DNA of 64,000 bases from Terriglobus albidus (GTDB taxonomy: Bacteria > Acidobacteriota > Terriglobia > Terriglobales > Acidobacteriaceae), in the NCBI RefSeq assembly GCF_008000815.1, contig NZ_CP042806.1:6200001-6264000 (forward strand). The letters run 5' to 3'. Below, piece after piece: positions 8,077 to 16,442 of this stretch (within the stretch, counting starts at the first letter, position 1; the number at the start of each line of letters is the position of its first letter). The notes beneath the pieces were generated by a model that saw only the letters and a list, made by a program, of their open reading frames with translations, searched no databases and was not told the origin of the DNA. The translations under genes were made by a program, and so were the position numbers.

Positions 8077-8772
8077 GTGCTGATTCCATCCATAGACCTG
8101 ATGAACGGAAAGATTGTGCAGCTTCGCCAGGGAGCGGAGCTGAAGCTGAGCTTCGATGACTTCGACTACTGGATCAATAAATTCAGCAAGTACCCTCTGG
8201 TGCAGTTGATCGATCTCGACGCCGCCATGCGCAAGGGCGACAACCGTGCGCTGATTCATGACATCGCCAAGCGCCTGCCGGTGCAGGTGGGCGGAGGCAT
8301 TCGCACCGCCGACGATGCCCGTGCGCTGCTCGACAGTGGAGCCAAACGCGTGATCTTCGGCAGCTCGCTCTTCAACACCGAGCCGGATGCCAAGCCCGAT
8401 CAGTTGATCCGCAAAGACTTTGCCGCCTCGCTGCAGAAAGAAGTCGGCGAAGAGAACCTGGTCTTCTCCGTCGATACCAAGAACGGCAAGGTTGCGGTGC
8501 GCGGATGGCAGGCCAACGTTGACCTGACCCCGGAAGAGGCCATCACCTGGCTGGAGCCGTACTGCGCCGCCTTCCTCTACACCCACGTCGATACCGAAGG
8601 CACCATGCAGGGCTTCCCCATCGACACCGCGGCCATTCTTCGCGCAACGACGACGAAGCAGTTGATCGTCGCCGGCGGTATCCGCTCGAAGCAGGAGGTC
8701 GACGATCTTGACGCCTTCGGCGTGGACGCCGTGGTCGGTATGGCGGTCTACTCGGGAGCGATGGAGGCTTAA
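8077..8772 (+). CDS. hisA: ProFAR isomerase (phosphoribosylformimino-5-aminoimidazole carboxamide ribotide isomerase)
   Basis: This 231-residue barrel isomerises ProFAR to PRFAR, the substrate of HisFH. It shows MLIPSIDLMNGKIVQLRQG (Asp7), VGGGIRTADD, FSVDTKNGKVAVRGW (second acid, about residue 133) and VAGGIRSKQEV. The start is a GTG at 8077 with GAAAGG at 8061-8066; no ATG lies upstream in frame near the conserved N-terminus. It is the last his gene, and ogt follows after 43 bp. Confidence 0.95.
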   Translation: MLIPSIDLMNGKIVQLRQGAELKLSFDDFDYWINKFSKYPLVQLIDLDAAMRKGDNRALIHDIAKRLPVQVGGGIRTADDARALLDSGAKRVIFGSSLFNTEPDAKPDQLIRKDFAASLQKEVGEENLVFSVDTKNGKVAVRGWQANVDLTPEEAITWLEPYCAAFLYTHVDTEGTMQGFPIDTAAILRATTTKQLIVAGGIRSKQEVDDLDAFGVDAVVGMAVYSGAMEA

Positions 8773-8815
8773 ACCCGCGCGGGCGGGTGGTCTATGATCA
8801 AAGCACGGTTGTGTC

Positions 8816-9370
8816 ATGAAGAAGCTCTACTCCAGCGTCTTTCAGACTCCGCTCGGACTGATGATCGCCATGGCCGAAGACAACGGTCTTGTGCTGCTGG
8901 AGTTCTACGACCGCCCCGCCCTGCCTACCGAAGAGCACGAGTTGCAGAAGCGCTATGGCTATACCATTCTGCCGGGACGGACGCCACATCACGATGCCAT
9001 TGAGCGGGAGATAGCGGAGTACTTCGCCTGTACCCTGCAGGAGTTCACCGTGCCTCTTATCACTCCAGGCACAAGCTTTCAGCTTCGCGTGTGGAATGCC
9101 TTGCGGCAGGTTCCCTACGGCACAACCGCCAGCTACGGTGAGCTTGCAATTGCTGCCGGTACGACGATGGGCGCCTCGCGTGCGGTGGGTGCGGCCAACG
9201 GACAGAACCGCCTGGCCGTCGTGATTCCGTGCCATCGAGTGATTGGCGCCGATGGCTCGCTGACCGGCTATGGCGGCGGAAAGCATCGCAAGGAGGCGCT
9301 GTTGAGGCTGGAGCGTGCGACCAGGTTCGATGGTCCCCCGGCGGAGCAGGCGTTGTTATTTCCGGAGTAG
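8816..9370 (+). CDS. ogt: Methylated-DNA--protein-cysteine methyltransferase
   Basis: This 184-residue suicide repair protein removes O6-alkyl groups from guanine. The active-site motif IPCHRVIG places the acceptor cysteine at about residue 139. The helix-turn-helix region FQLRVWNALRQVPYGTTASY and the GYGGGKHRKEALL segment are typical of Ogt/MGMT. It lies close behind hisA on the same strand and may be co-transcribed. There is no AdaA domain, so it is the stand-alone form. Confidence 0.94.
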   Translation: MKKLYSSVFQTPLGLMIAMAEDNGLVLLEFYDRPALPTEEHELQKRYGYTILPGRTPHHDAIEREIAEYFACTLQEFTVPLITPGTSFQLRVWNALRQVPYGTTASYGELAIAAGTTMGASRAVGAANGQNRLAVVIPCHRVIGADGSLTGYGGGKHRKEALLRLERATRFDGPPAEQALLFPE

Positions 9371-9532
9371 CGGAAACAACAGTTGAAAGTTAAAAGTTGA
9401 AAAGTTGAAGACGTACCGTATGGATAGGTAAGAGATCTTTCCACTCCAAACGAAAGACGAGAAGCAGGTCCTTCCGCTACACTGCGGGACGACAAATCAA
9501 AAGACAGTGGCATCAGCTACACTCGCTTCACT
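9371..9532. repeat. Repeat-containing gap after ogt
   Basis: It contains an array of GTTGAAAG/GTTAAAAGTTGAAAAGTTGAA units (about 9382-9409) and a GAGAAGCAGGTCC..GCGGGACGACAAATC copy (9460-9498). No coding frame is supported. Confidence 0.5.
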
Positions 9533-10756
9533 ATGCGGAAGTTGATCCTGTTGCTGAGTCTTGTCACACCGCTCTTTGCGCAACACCCGGAAGACACAAC
9601 GCCCGAGCGTCCGCCTTCGATCGTCTATGACCAGACGATGCATCCCTTCGATACCACCCGCGCCGACGCGAATAACTGGTCGGAGACAGAACTGGCGGCG
9701 CTTGGCACCGCTGTCCACGAAGCCAGCCACGAATGCGAACGGCTGGAGAAGACGGCGTATGAAGGCGAGGAACTCTTCTCGCTCGCTCGTCTTTGTGGCG
9801 TAGGGCTGAACTGGCCTGGAGCGTATTCGGCATCAGTCCGCTATGTGCGCGTGGAAGACGGTAAACCTGCGCCAGAGCATGTGGCACAGGGCTACTACCT
9901 GCTGGTGCAGTCGCTTCTGAACCTGCAGAGACTCTCCGATGTCGTCACGACTCTGGACGAGATCTCGAAGAAGCTTCCGTTGAATGCGCAGACCGCCGCA
10001 GTCTTCGATCTTGCGATCGATGGACTTTCAGTGCCGCAGCTCAACTTTGCGCTGAAGGCGGCCGCCACCTACCAGCCGCTGCTGCTGGAGTGCATTCACA
10101 ACTCGTGCGATGGTCTGTCGGCGACGCAGGCGCAAGTGCGTGCTTACACCAATCTCTCGCTGTTGCGGAACGCACAGAAAATCTCCGACGCCAATACGGG
10201 CCTTGCAGTGCTGGACGCCGTCATCGCAGAACATAAGACGCCGCCGAGCCCGGCTGAGACTTACGTTGCGGACATGGCCAGGCGGCGATACCTTGCGCTT
10301 GAAAAACCATTTCCGAAAGCCACGCCGCTTCCGCGCCCTAAGGGGAATACCGGTAACACCATCTACACCGCGCCCGCGGCGAGTGCGAATCTTTATCTCT
10401 TTGTCCCGGAGACTTGCGGCGGCTGTAAAGCGCTACTCCAGCAGACAGGCACAATGTCGAAGGGCCTGAATGACCGAGCTACGGTCCGCATTGCGTTGTT
10501 GCATTCCGAGATCCCGGCAGATCCGGCCGCGCTGCAGCCTCTTTCATCGTTCTCCGCCGCGCTGGTCCCAGAGGAGTTTGTCCGTGGGTTGGGGATCACC
10601 GATACCCCCGCAATCGTCGTCACCGATAAACAGGATCGGGTGCGGTTTATCAGCAGTGTCGACACGAACTGGTTTATTGCGAATGGCCGTGCTCTGCTGG
10701 TGCTGGATAGGGTGGTTGGGGATCAGGAGACGAAGGAAGAAAAGCCGGACAAATGA
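9533..10756 (+). CDS. Secreted protein with C-terminal thioredoxin-like CGGC domain
   Basis: The 407-residue product has a short signal peptide (about residues 1-17, ending LFAQ). A long alpha-helical middle (about 50-260) contains several Cys and TPR-like spacing. The C-terminal domain begins LYLFVPETCGGCKALLQ with Cys295/Cys298, followed by GLGITDTPAIVVTDKQDRV, the cis-Pro region of a thioredoxin fold. This suggests a periplasmic thiol-disulfide or redox-linked protein; the specific role is unknown. I recognise no family for the helical part. It stands alone between repeat-filled gaps. Confidence 0.6.
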   Translation: MRKLILLLSLVTPLFAQHPEDTTPERPPSIVYDQTMHPFDTTRADANNWSETELAALGTAVHEASHECERLEKTAYEGEELFSLARLCGVGLNWPGAYSASVRYVRVEDGKPAPEHVAQGYYLLVQSLLNLQRLSDVVTTLDEISKKLPLNAQTAAVFDLAIDGLSVPQLNFALKAAATYQPLLLECIHNSCDGLSATQAQVRAYTNLSLLRNAQKISDANTGLAVLDAVIAEHKTPPSPAETYVADMARRRYLALEKPFPKATPLPRPKGNTGNTIYTAPAASANLYLFVPETCGGCKALLQQTGTMSKGLNDRATVRIALLHSEIPADPAALQPLSSFSAALVPEEFVRGLGITDTPAIVVTDKQDRVRFISSVDTNWFIANGRALLVLDRVVGDQETKEEKPDK

Positions 10757-11039
10757 TCGCTTCCTTGTTTGTCATTTCGTAGCGACCGAAGGAAGCGGAG
10801 AAATCTGCTTTTTCTACGATTGGATGGAGCTCTATAGGTCGGGCCTTCAGCCCTTCTTTTTCTTTGGCACCTGGAACCTGGGGCGTTGCCCGGCTGGTAT
10901 AGAGCGCGCCTTCAGCGCTTAGATCTGTGACACCTTTTTCTTTGTTATTTCGTAGCGCAGCGGAGAAATCCGCTTCTCTACCTATGCTCTTTTTGAAAAG
11001 CAGATCCCTGCGGGATGACAAACAAAAACGCGGCCGCCC
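10757..11039. repeat. Cluster of dispersed repeats
   Basis: Three modules are seen. The first is TTTGTCATTTCGTAGCG..GCGGAGAAATCTGC at about 10767-10812. The second is a CCTGGGGCGTTGCCC / AGCGCGCCTTCAGCGCTT module at 10877-10920, repeated at 53401-53443. The third is a complete two-armed copy at 10940-11026, ending GAAAAGCAGATCCC..GGGATGACAAAC. Reading frames across this stretch are not credible genes. The gap lies between two convergent genes. Confidence 0.7.
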
Positions 11040-12092
11040 CTAATCCTTCGCCGCTTCGTCGATCGCGTAGTAGCCGCGGCGTGCCTGGACCTTCAGGCCC
11101 TTGCCGCACTCGATCTCCTGCTTGCGGAAGGTGCCGTCGAGCTTCAGGTTGGTAGACGTATAGCTCATCAGGTATTGCGTACGGAGTTCGTCGCTGATCT
11201 GGGTAAACGCATCTTTCAGCTTCTTGCCGTTAGAGCCGACATCGATCATGCGGCCGCCACTCTCTTCCGCCAGCTTCTTCATGTAGCCGCCGCCACCGCC
11301 GCCAAACGCGATGCCGCCGTTGGAGTAGAAGCTGCGGTCTTCCACCAGGATGACGTAGACGATGGCGTTAGCCTTCTGTGCCGTCTCGATGGAGGACTTC
11401 AGCGTCTCCTGGCTGCCCTGGTCGACACCGTCGGTCAGCATGACGATCACCTTACGGCCTGCCTCGGGGCGCAGCTTATCGTGTGCCGCCAGGTAGACCG
11501 CGTCATAGAGCAATGTTCCGCGCGGATTGCTGGTGGGTACCGGGCCGCCGCCGATGCCGGGGATGCCGCCGGAGGAAGACGAGGTGTTGATGCGGGCCTT
11601 GCGGATCTGGTGGTCGAGTTCGCGTTGATTGTTGGTGTAGTCGGCCAGCAGATCGACATTCACGTCGAAGGTAATGAGGAAGGCTTCGTCCTTCGGAGTG
11701 AGTACGTCTTTCAGAAACTCCGAGCCGGCATCCTGTTCCATCGGCAGCATGCGTTCCATGCTGCCCGAGGTGTCGAGCAGGATGCCGATCGTCAGCGGAA
11801 GGCTCTTTTCGGTGGTGAAGTTCTTGATGGTCTGCGGATTTCCGTCTTCGCGAACGGTGCAGGCGTCCTTGGTCAGGTCGGTAATGAATCCGTTCTTGTC
11901 GCGGACGGAGAAGTAGGTATTGACCAGGTTGACGTTCACCCGAAGGGTGGGTTGGGCGTCAGTGACCTCTTGTGCCGCGCTGGGGGCAGAGCTCATGGGC
12001 GGAGCACCACCAGGGGACGGAGCCTCCTGGGCGAGCGCCGAGGCGCATGCCACGCTTAACACTGCTGCAACACACCACGTCAATCGCGCCAT
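11040..12092 (-). CDS. Secreted VWFA-domain protein (acidobacterial type)
   Basis: From the ATG at 12092 the product is 350 residues with a signal peptide (MARLTWCVAAVLSVACASALAQ). The N-terminal strand domain has LRVNVNLVNTYFSVRDKNG. The von Willebrand A domain carries the MIDAS-type DTSGSM motif after LPLTIGILL. Later come VIVMLTDGVDQGS and a Gly-rich loop. The architecture fits the VWFA-related family typical of Acidobacteria (TIGR03436 from memory). The role is unknown and probably involves extracytoplasmic protein interactions. A longer frame upstream exists but would run antisense into the divergent VWFA gene. Confidence 0.82.
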   Translation of the reverse strand: MARLTWCVAAVLSVACASALAQEAPSPGGAPPMSSAPSAAQEVTDAQPTLRVNVNLVNTYFSVRDKNGFITDLTKDACTVREDGNPQTIKNFTTEKSLPLTIGILLDTSGSMERMLPMEQDAGSEFLKDVLTPKDEAFLITFDVNVDLLADYTNNQRELDHQIRKARINTSSSSGGIPGIGGGPVPTSNPRGTLLYDAVYLAAHDKLRPEAGRKVIVMLTDGVDQGSQETLKSSIETAQKANAIVYVILVEDRSFYSNGGIAFGGGGGGYMKKLAEESGGRMIDVGSNGKKLKDAFTQISDELRTQYLMSYTSTNLKLDGTFRKQEIECGKGLKVQARRGYYAIDEAAKD

Positions 12093-12184
12093 AGGTACCC
12101 TTGTCACCCTTTTAGACGCGATTCCCACCCATTGGTGCACGTCTAGCAACCCTAACCATACTCCAGCGTCAAAAACTATAGAAA

Positions 12185-12205
12185 GCGGTGACTCCGAATC
12201 ACCGC
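12185..12205. promoter_or_regulatory. Inverted repeat between divergent VWFA genes
   Basis: A perfect 7-bp inverted repeat GCGGTGA (12185-12191) / TCACCGC (12199-12205) with a 7-nt spacer lies in the 154-bp gap between the two divergent VWFA genes, nearer the plus-strand gene. It could be an operator or a small hairpin; function is inferred only from position. Confidence 0.35.
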
Positions 12206-12246
12206 GCTGGTAGTCTTCTATAGGTAAGGAAGCGAGGCAAGATCTA

Positions 12247-13524
12247 GTGAAACTGGGACTTATGGCAGGCGTCATGGCGGTTGCCCTGGCGGGGCAACAG
12301 TCGGCGACGCAATCGGCACAGCAGCAGGCCATCCCGGACGCTCCTTCGGCCGCGCCCTCACCGATCTTTTCGGGCATTGCGCCCGGCAAAGGCACGGTGC
12401 CTGACGCCCCCAAGCCGGCGAATGAAAACCAGATTCCACAGGCCGCAAAGCCAGCCGTTCCGGACGACAATCCAGGCCCCCCGCCGGATCTTCCAGCGCC
12501 CGGGGAGGCTCCGCAGTACATTCTGCGTACGAACGTCAACTTCGTGCAGGTGCCCTTCACCGTCAAAGACAAAAAGGGAAATCTGGTCTACGGCCTGACC
12601 TGGCGCGACGTCCGCGTCTATGAGAACAATCTCCGCCAGGACCCGAAGGTCTTTCTTGTGGATCCGTTGCCACTCTCCATCGCCCTGGTGATCGACCAGA
12701 GCCTGCCGTACAACGTGATGGAGAAAGTGAACTCATCGCTCGGAGCCCTTCCCGGCGCCTTCACCCCGCAGGATGAAGTAGCCGTCTTTACGTACAACAA
12801 CGGCACCAAGAAGCAGACGGACTTTACCGGATCACAGTCGGCGCGTCTCCCCGCAATTCTGGAGCGCTCGAAGTCGAAGGGCCGCGAGGTGGATCTCTAC
12901 GACAACAGCGGCCCTCTGGCGCAGACCACCACGATCAACGGCCGCCAGTTCGACGCCAACACCTCGCCGCGCCGCAACCAGCAGGGCATGACGCTGACCA
13001 TTCCGAAGGAACAGCACACCCTCAATGACGCGATCTTGGCCGCGGCAGAGGAGTTGTCGACGCGTCCGAAGGACCGCCGCCGGATGATCTATGTCATCTC
13101 TGACGGCAAGGAGTATGGCTCCAACGCCAAGTTCGCCGAGGTTCGCCGCTATCTGCAGACCAACCAGATCTCGGTCTGGGGCACGCTGGTAGGCGATTCT
13201 GCCGCCTGGGGCCTTGGTTGGATAGAGAAGTTCCACATGCCGCTGATGATGCAGGACAACATCCTGCCGAAGTACGTCAATTCCACCGGCGGTACGCTGT
13301 ACTCCGAGTGGCGGCAGCGCGCCATTGAAGACAGCTTTGCCGAGATCGGCCGCACCATGCGTGCGCAATACACGATCGGCTATTACAGCAAGAACTTCAT
13401 GGATGGGAAATACCGCTCCATCGAAGTGCGCGTGTTGCGCCCGAACTTGACCGTCACCGCGAAGGAAGGTTTCATCCCGAGCCTCCGCGATGCCCGGGAG
13501 AACACTCCGACCCGCGTCCGATAA
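12247..13524 (+). CDS. Secreted VWFA-like protein, divergent partner
   Basis: This 425-residue protein starts with a GTG preceded by GAGG at 12234-12237. It has a hydrophobic leader, a Pro/Ala-rich linker (about 20-90) and the strand domain ILRTNVNFVQVPFTVKDKKG. The VWFA-like domain has the segment SIALVIDQSLPYNVMEKV where the MIDAS motif would be DxSxS. Here it is DQSLP, so metal binding may be altered. MIYVISDGKEYG and GRTMRAQYTIGYYSKN resemble the neighbouring gene's C-terminal half. It is therefore a diverged paralogue of the minus-strand VWFA gene. A strong terminator follows. Confidence 0.78.
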   Translation: MKLGLMAGVMAVALAGQQSATQSAQQQAIPDAPSAAPSPIFSGIAPGKGTVPDAPKPANENQIPQAAKPAVPDDNPGPPPDLPAPGEAPQYILRTNVNFVQVPFTVKDKKGNLVYGLTWRDVRVYENNLRQDPKVFLVDPLPLSIALVIDQSLPYNVMEKVNSSLGALPGAFTPQDEVAVFTYNNGTKKQTDFTGSQSARLPAILERSKSKGREVDLYDNSGPLAQTTTINGRQFDANTSPRRNQQGMTLTIPKEQHTLNDAILAAAEELSTRPKDRRRMIYVISDGKEYGSNAKFAEVRRYLQTNQISVWGTLVGDSAAWGLGWIEKFHMPLMMQDNILPKYVNSTGGTLYSEWRQRAIEDSFAEIGRTMRAQYTIGYYSKNFMDGKYRSIEVRVLRPNLTVTAKEGFIPSLRDARENTPTRVR

Positions 13525-13530
13525 AACACC

Positions 13531-13581
13531 AAAAGGCTCAGTTCCCGGCCACGCAACCGGCCATGGGAACTGAGCCTTTTT
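13531..13581 (+). terminator. Strong intrinsic terminator
   Basis: AAAAGGCTCAGTTCCCGGCC pairs almost perfectly with GGCCATGGGAACTGAGCCTTTTT around an ACGCAACC loop, a stem of about 18 bp followed by a T run. It ends the VWFA transcription unit. The A-run on the other side could allow bidirectional use. Confidence 0.9.
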
Positions 13582-13641
13582 GTTTGCAGCAACTTACGCA
13601 CCCCAGGGCCATGCTGCCGCATCAGTATCACTGACTACTAA

Positions 13642-14559
13642 ATGCAAGCTCTCCTCCAATCGAATGCCATCTTCGGTCTGCTGGCCGCCATCTTCTGGGG
13701 CGGCGGAGACTTCTGCGGCGGTCTGGCCTCGAAACACTCCGGCGGAACCGTGCCCGCGGCCCTGCGGGTGGTCTTGCTGTCGCACACCATCTCCATGACG
13801 GCAGTCTGCCTGATCGCGTGGTCCCTGGGCGACCCAATTCCGGGCAGGACTGCGATTCTGTGGGGCCTTGTTGCGGGCGTAGCCAACGGCCTGGCGCTGG
13901 CGATCTTCTACGTCTCGCTCTCAGGCGGAGCGATGGGTGCGGCGGCGGCAATCAGCGGGCTGCTGGCTGCGGCGCTGCCGGCGGTGATCTCGGCCTTTAC
14001 AGAGGGATCGCCGGGCTGGCGCCGGTATCTGGGCTTCCTGCTGGCCGCGGTGGCGATCTGGTTCATTGCCGGGGTGGAAGGCGAGCACGAGTTGGCTGAG
14101 GCGGCGCATGCCCATGCCAAGCGGTCGACCTGGCTGGCGTTGGCTGCCGGCCTGGGTTTCGGCATCTTTTTTACGGCAATCAAGTGGGCCGGAGAAGGAA
14201 GCAAAGGGGTTCTGCTGCCGATGGCCACCACCCGTGTGGGATCGCTGGCAACCTGCGCCATCACCCTTGCCCTGATCAGCGCCGCCGGACGCCGCAGGGG
14301 AGCACCTGCGGGCGGGCTTACGCTCCCGCGGAAATCGGTTTACTGGGTACTGGCGGGGTGCGTCGTCGATACCTCCGGCAACCTGTTCTATATCGCGGCG
14401 ACGCAGGCGGGACGGCTGGATGTGGCGGCCGTGCTGGGGTCACTCTACCCGGCGTCCACCATTATTCTGGCCAGCCGGATCCTGAAAGAACGCACCACAG
14501 GGCGGCAGAATCTTGGCTTCGCGATCGCGGTGGCTGCGGCGGTGCTGATTACGCTGTAA
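13642..14559 (+). CDS. EamA/DMT-family membrane transporter
   Basis: The 305-residue protein consists of about ten hydrophobic helices in two homologous halves. It begins with a Gly/Trp-rich first helix (LLAAIFWGGGDFCGGL). The last-helix region VLGSLYPASTIILASRILKERT is characteristic of EamA permeases of the drug/metabolite transporter superfamily. A soluble His-containing insertion (EGEHELAEAAHAHAKR) lies between the halves. The substrate cannot be assigned. The gene follows a strong terminator and precedes uppS by 63 bp. Confidence 0.85.
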   Translation: MQALLQSNAIFGLLAAIFWGGGDFCGGLASKHSGGTVPAALRVVLLSHTISMTAVCLIAWSLGDPIPGRTAILWGLVAGVANGLALAIFYVSLSGGAMGAAAAISGLLAAALPAVISAFTEGSPGWRRYLGFLLAAVAIWFIAGVEGEHELAEAAHAHAKRSTWLALAAGLGFGIFFTAIKWAGEGSKGVLLPMATTRVGSLATCAITLALISAAGRRRGAPAGGLTLPRKSVYWVLAGCVVDTSGNLFYIAATQAGRLDVAAVLGSLYPASTIILASRILKERTTGRQNLGFAIAVAAAVLITL

Positions 14560-14622
14560 CACAGCGTCAATTGCCCCGAGCCGCCTGGCGTGCTACGGTC
14601 GAAGATGACGAGGTGACCTGTT

Positions 14623-15477
14623 TTGCCCCTTTCACAGCCCAGCCGTGTGCATGAGCTCTCTCCCGAAGAGATGGCAATCTACCGCACGCTGGACCCCGCC
14701 CGTATTCCTGAGCACGTTGCGATCATCATGGACGGCAATGGACGCTGGGCCGGTAAACGGCTGTTAAAGCGATTCTTCGGCCACAAGCAAGGTGCCGAAT
14801 CCGTGCAGTTTGTCGTCGAAACGGCGACGCGCATCAACCTGCCCTGGTTGACGCTCTATGCCTTCTCTATCGAGAACAACCTCCGCCGGCCGAAGTCGGA
14901 GGTCAACTTCCTGATGAAGCTACTGAAGAGCTATCTGGTCTCGAACCTGAAGCGGATGAACGACAACAACGTCCGCATGAACTATATCGGCCGCCTTTCC
15001 GAGCTTCCTGCCGAGGTGCAGGAGAGCATGCTGTGGGCGCAGGAGCAGACAGCGAAGAACACCGGCACCACACTGACCCTGGCGTTGAACTACGGCTCAC
15101 GCTCAGAGATTGTGGATAGCTGCCGCGCCATTCTGCGTGATGCCATTGCCGCCGGCAAGACCGGCGAAGAGCTGCTCAACGCCATCAACGAAGAGACGAT
15201 CGGACCTCGGCTGTACACCGGCCAGATGCCTGACCCTGATCTGCTGGTACGCACCTCGGGCGAGATGCGCATCTCGAACTTCCTTCTATGGCAGATCGCT
15301 TATTCAGAGATCTTCGTGACGCCACGCCTATGGCCTGACTTCCGCGGAGCGCACCTGCTGGAAGCTATCGCTGCCTACCAGGGACGCGAACGCCGCTATG
15401 GTGGTCTGGGCGATTCCACGACCGATGAAGAAGCGCTTCAGGGAACGGCGGCTGAAGCCGAAGCACTTGTGAAGTAG
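14623..15477 (+). CDS. uppS: Isoprenyl transferase (undecaprenyl diphosphate synthase)
   Basis: This 284-residue cis-prenyltransferase makes the C55 lipid carrier for peptidoglycan. Signatures include VAIIMDGNGRWA (catalytic Asp at about residue 37), GHKQGAESV, LTLYAFSIENNLRR, LTLALNYGSRSEIVD and PDLLVRTSGEMRISNFLLWQ. The start appears to be TTG at 14623 with GAGGTG at 14610-14615. The C-terminal 25 residues extend beyond the fold and are acidic. First gene of the uppS-cdsA-dxr-rseP cluster, an order common in bacteria. Confidence 0.95.
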   Translation: MPLSQPSRVHELSPEEMAIYRTLDPARIPEHVAIIMDGNGRWAGKRLLKRFFGHKQGAESVQFVVETATRINLPWLTLYAFSIENNLRRPKSEVNFLMKLLKSYLVSNLKRMNDNNVRMNYIGRLSELPAEVQESMLWAQEQTAKNTGTTLTLALNYGSRSEIVDSCRAILRDAIAAGKTGEELLNAINEETIGPRLYTGQMPDPDLLVRTSGEMRISNFLLWQIAYSEIFVTPRLWPDFRGAHLLEAIAAYQGRERRYGGLGDSTTDEEALQGTAAEAEALVK

Positions 15478-15570
15478 TTGAATGGTTGAATAGTTGAATG
15501 GTGTGGAGCTAACAGCTATCGCGCTGGGGCCTTTACTATTCAACGATTCAACCATTCAACTATTCAACCC
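15476..15570. repeat. TTGAAT-array long hairpin between uppS and cdsA
   Basis: GTTGAATGGTTGAATAGTTG (from 15477) is mirrored by TTCAACCATTCAACTATTCA (to about 15567), giving a long imperfect hairpin made of 8-bp units. A similar structure follows the AsmA-like gene at 59890-59987, and a one-armed array follows ogt. No gene is present. Confidence 0.65.
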
Positions 15571-15620
15571 GCTTCCCTTGCTCCCTACGCCCCCCACCTA
15601 GTACCTTCCCTTTAGCACTC

Positions 15621-16442
15621 ATGCAACGGATTCTTACCGCCACAGTTTTAATTCTCGCCGTCGCGGCTTTGCTGTGGTTCGGCAATCGTTATCCATGGCT
15701 TCTGCTGTTGGCGGGCACGCTGGTCGCTCTGCTTGCGGGGTTTGAGTACACCAGCCTGGTGAATCTCTCCGGAGCGAAGATTCCTTACTGGTGGACTGGC
15801 ATCGCCATCCTCACCTTCTTCGCGGCGACGTTTTTCACGCCCAACCTGCAGCTGCCGGTGCTGACACTGCTCGCGTTTTCGCTCTTCGTTATCTCTCTGT
15901 TTGCCGAGCCAACAGCGCGTGTATTGAAAGACGCTGCCGCCGGAGCGTTTGGCCTGCTGTACATAGCCTGGCCGCTGTCGCTGCTGTATCTGCTGGCGGC
16001 GCAGTCGACCGGATTGTTGATCTTCCTCTTCGTCTGCGTATGGTCCGGCGATATCGCTGCGCTGTATATCGGCCGCGCGATCGGCGGAAAGAAGCTGGCG
16101 CCGTCGATCTCTCCAGGTAAGACGTGGTCGGGATCGATCGCCTCGGTAGTTGCATCCGTTGTTCTGGGACTGCTGCTCACATGGTTCGGACAGTGGCTCG
16201 CCGCGCGTGGACAGTCGATTCTGGATGTGGGTCTCACCCTGCTGCAGGTACCGCTCTTCGCCGCACTGATCAATGTCGCGGCACAGATCGGCGACTTGCT
16301 GGAGTCGGCGATCAAGCGCGGAGCAGGCGTGAAGGACTCCGGCAACCTGCTGCCTGGACACGGCGGCGTTCTGGACCGGATTGATGCGTTGCTCTTTGCG
16401 GCCCCCGTGCTGTACTACGCGCTGCTGCTGCAGTCGTTCTAG
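15621..16442 (+). CDS. cdsA: Phosphatidate cytidylyltransferase
   Basis: This 273-residue integral membrane enzyme forms CDP-diacylglycerol from phosphatidate and CTP. It has about eight hydrophobic segments. The complete C-terminal signature SAIKRGAGVKDSGNLLPGHG continues with GVLDRID, containing the conserved K-R, K-D, H-G-G and D-R residues. SPGKTWSGSIA is also typical. It supplies phospholipid precursors and sits in the conserved uppS-cdsA-dxr-rseP cluster. Confidence 0.95.
   Translation: MQRILTATVLILAVAALLWFGNRYPWLLLLAGTLVALLAGFEYTSLVNLSGAKIPYWWTGIAILTFFAATFFTPNLQLPVLTLLAFSLFVISLFAEPTARVLKDAAAGAFGLLYIAWPLSLLYLLAAQSTGLLIFLFVCVWSGDIAALYIGRAIGGKKLAPSISPGKTWSGSIASVVASVVLGLLLTWFGQWLAARGQSILDVGLTLLQVPLFAALINVAAQIGDLLESAIKRGAGVKDSGNLLPGHGGVLDRIDALLFAAPVLYYALLLQSF

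Noticed and set aside
11175-12059. 294-codon plus-strand frame inside the VWFA gene
   Set aside because: Antisense shadow of the minus-strand VWFA protein, whose signal peptide and MIDAS motif are clear.
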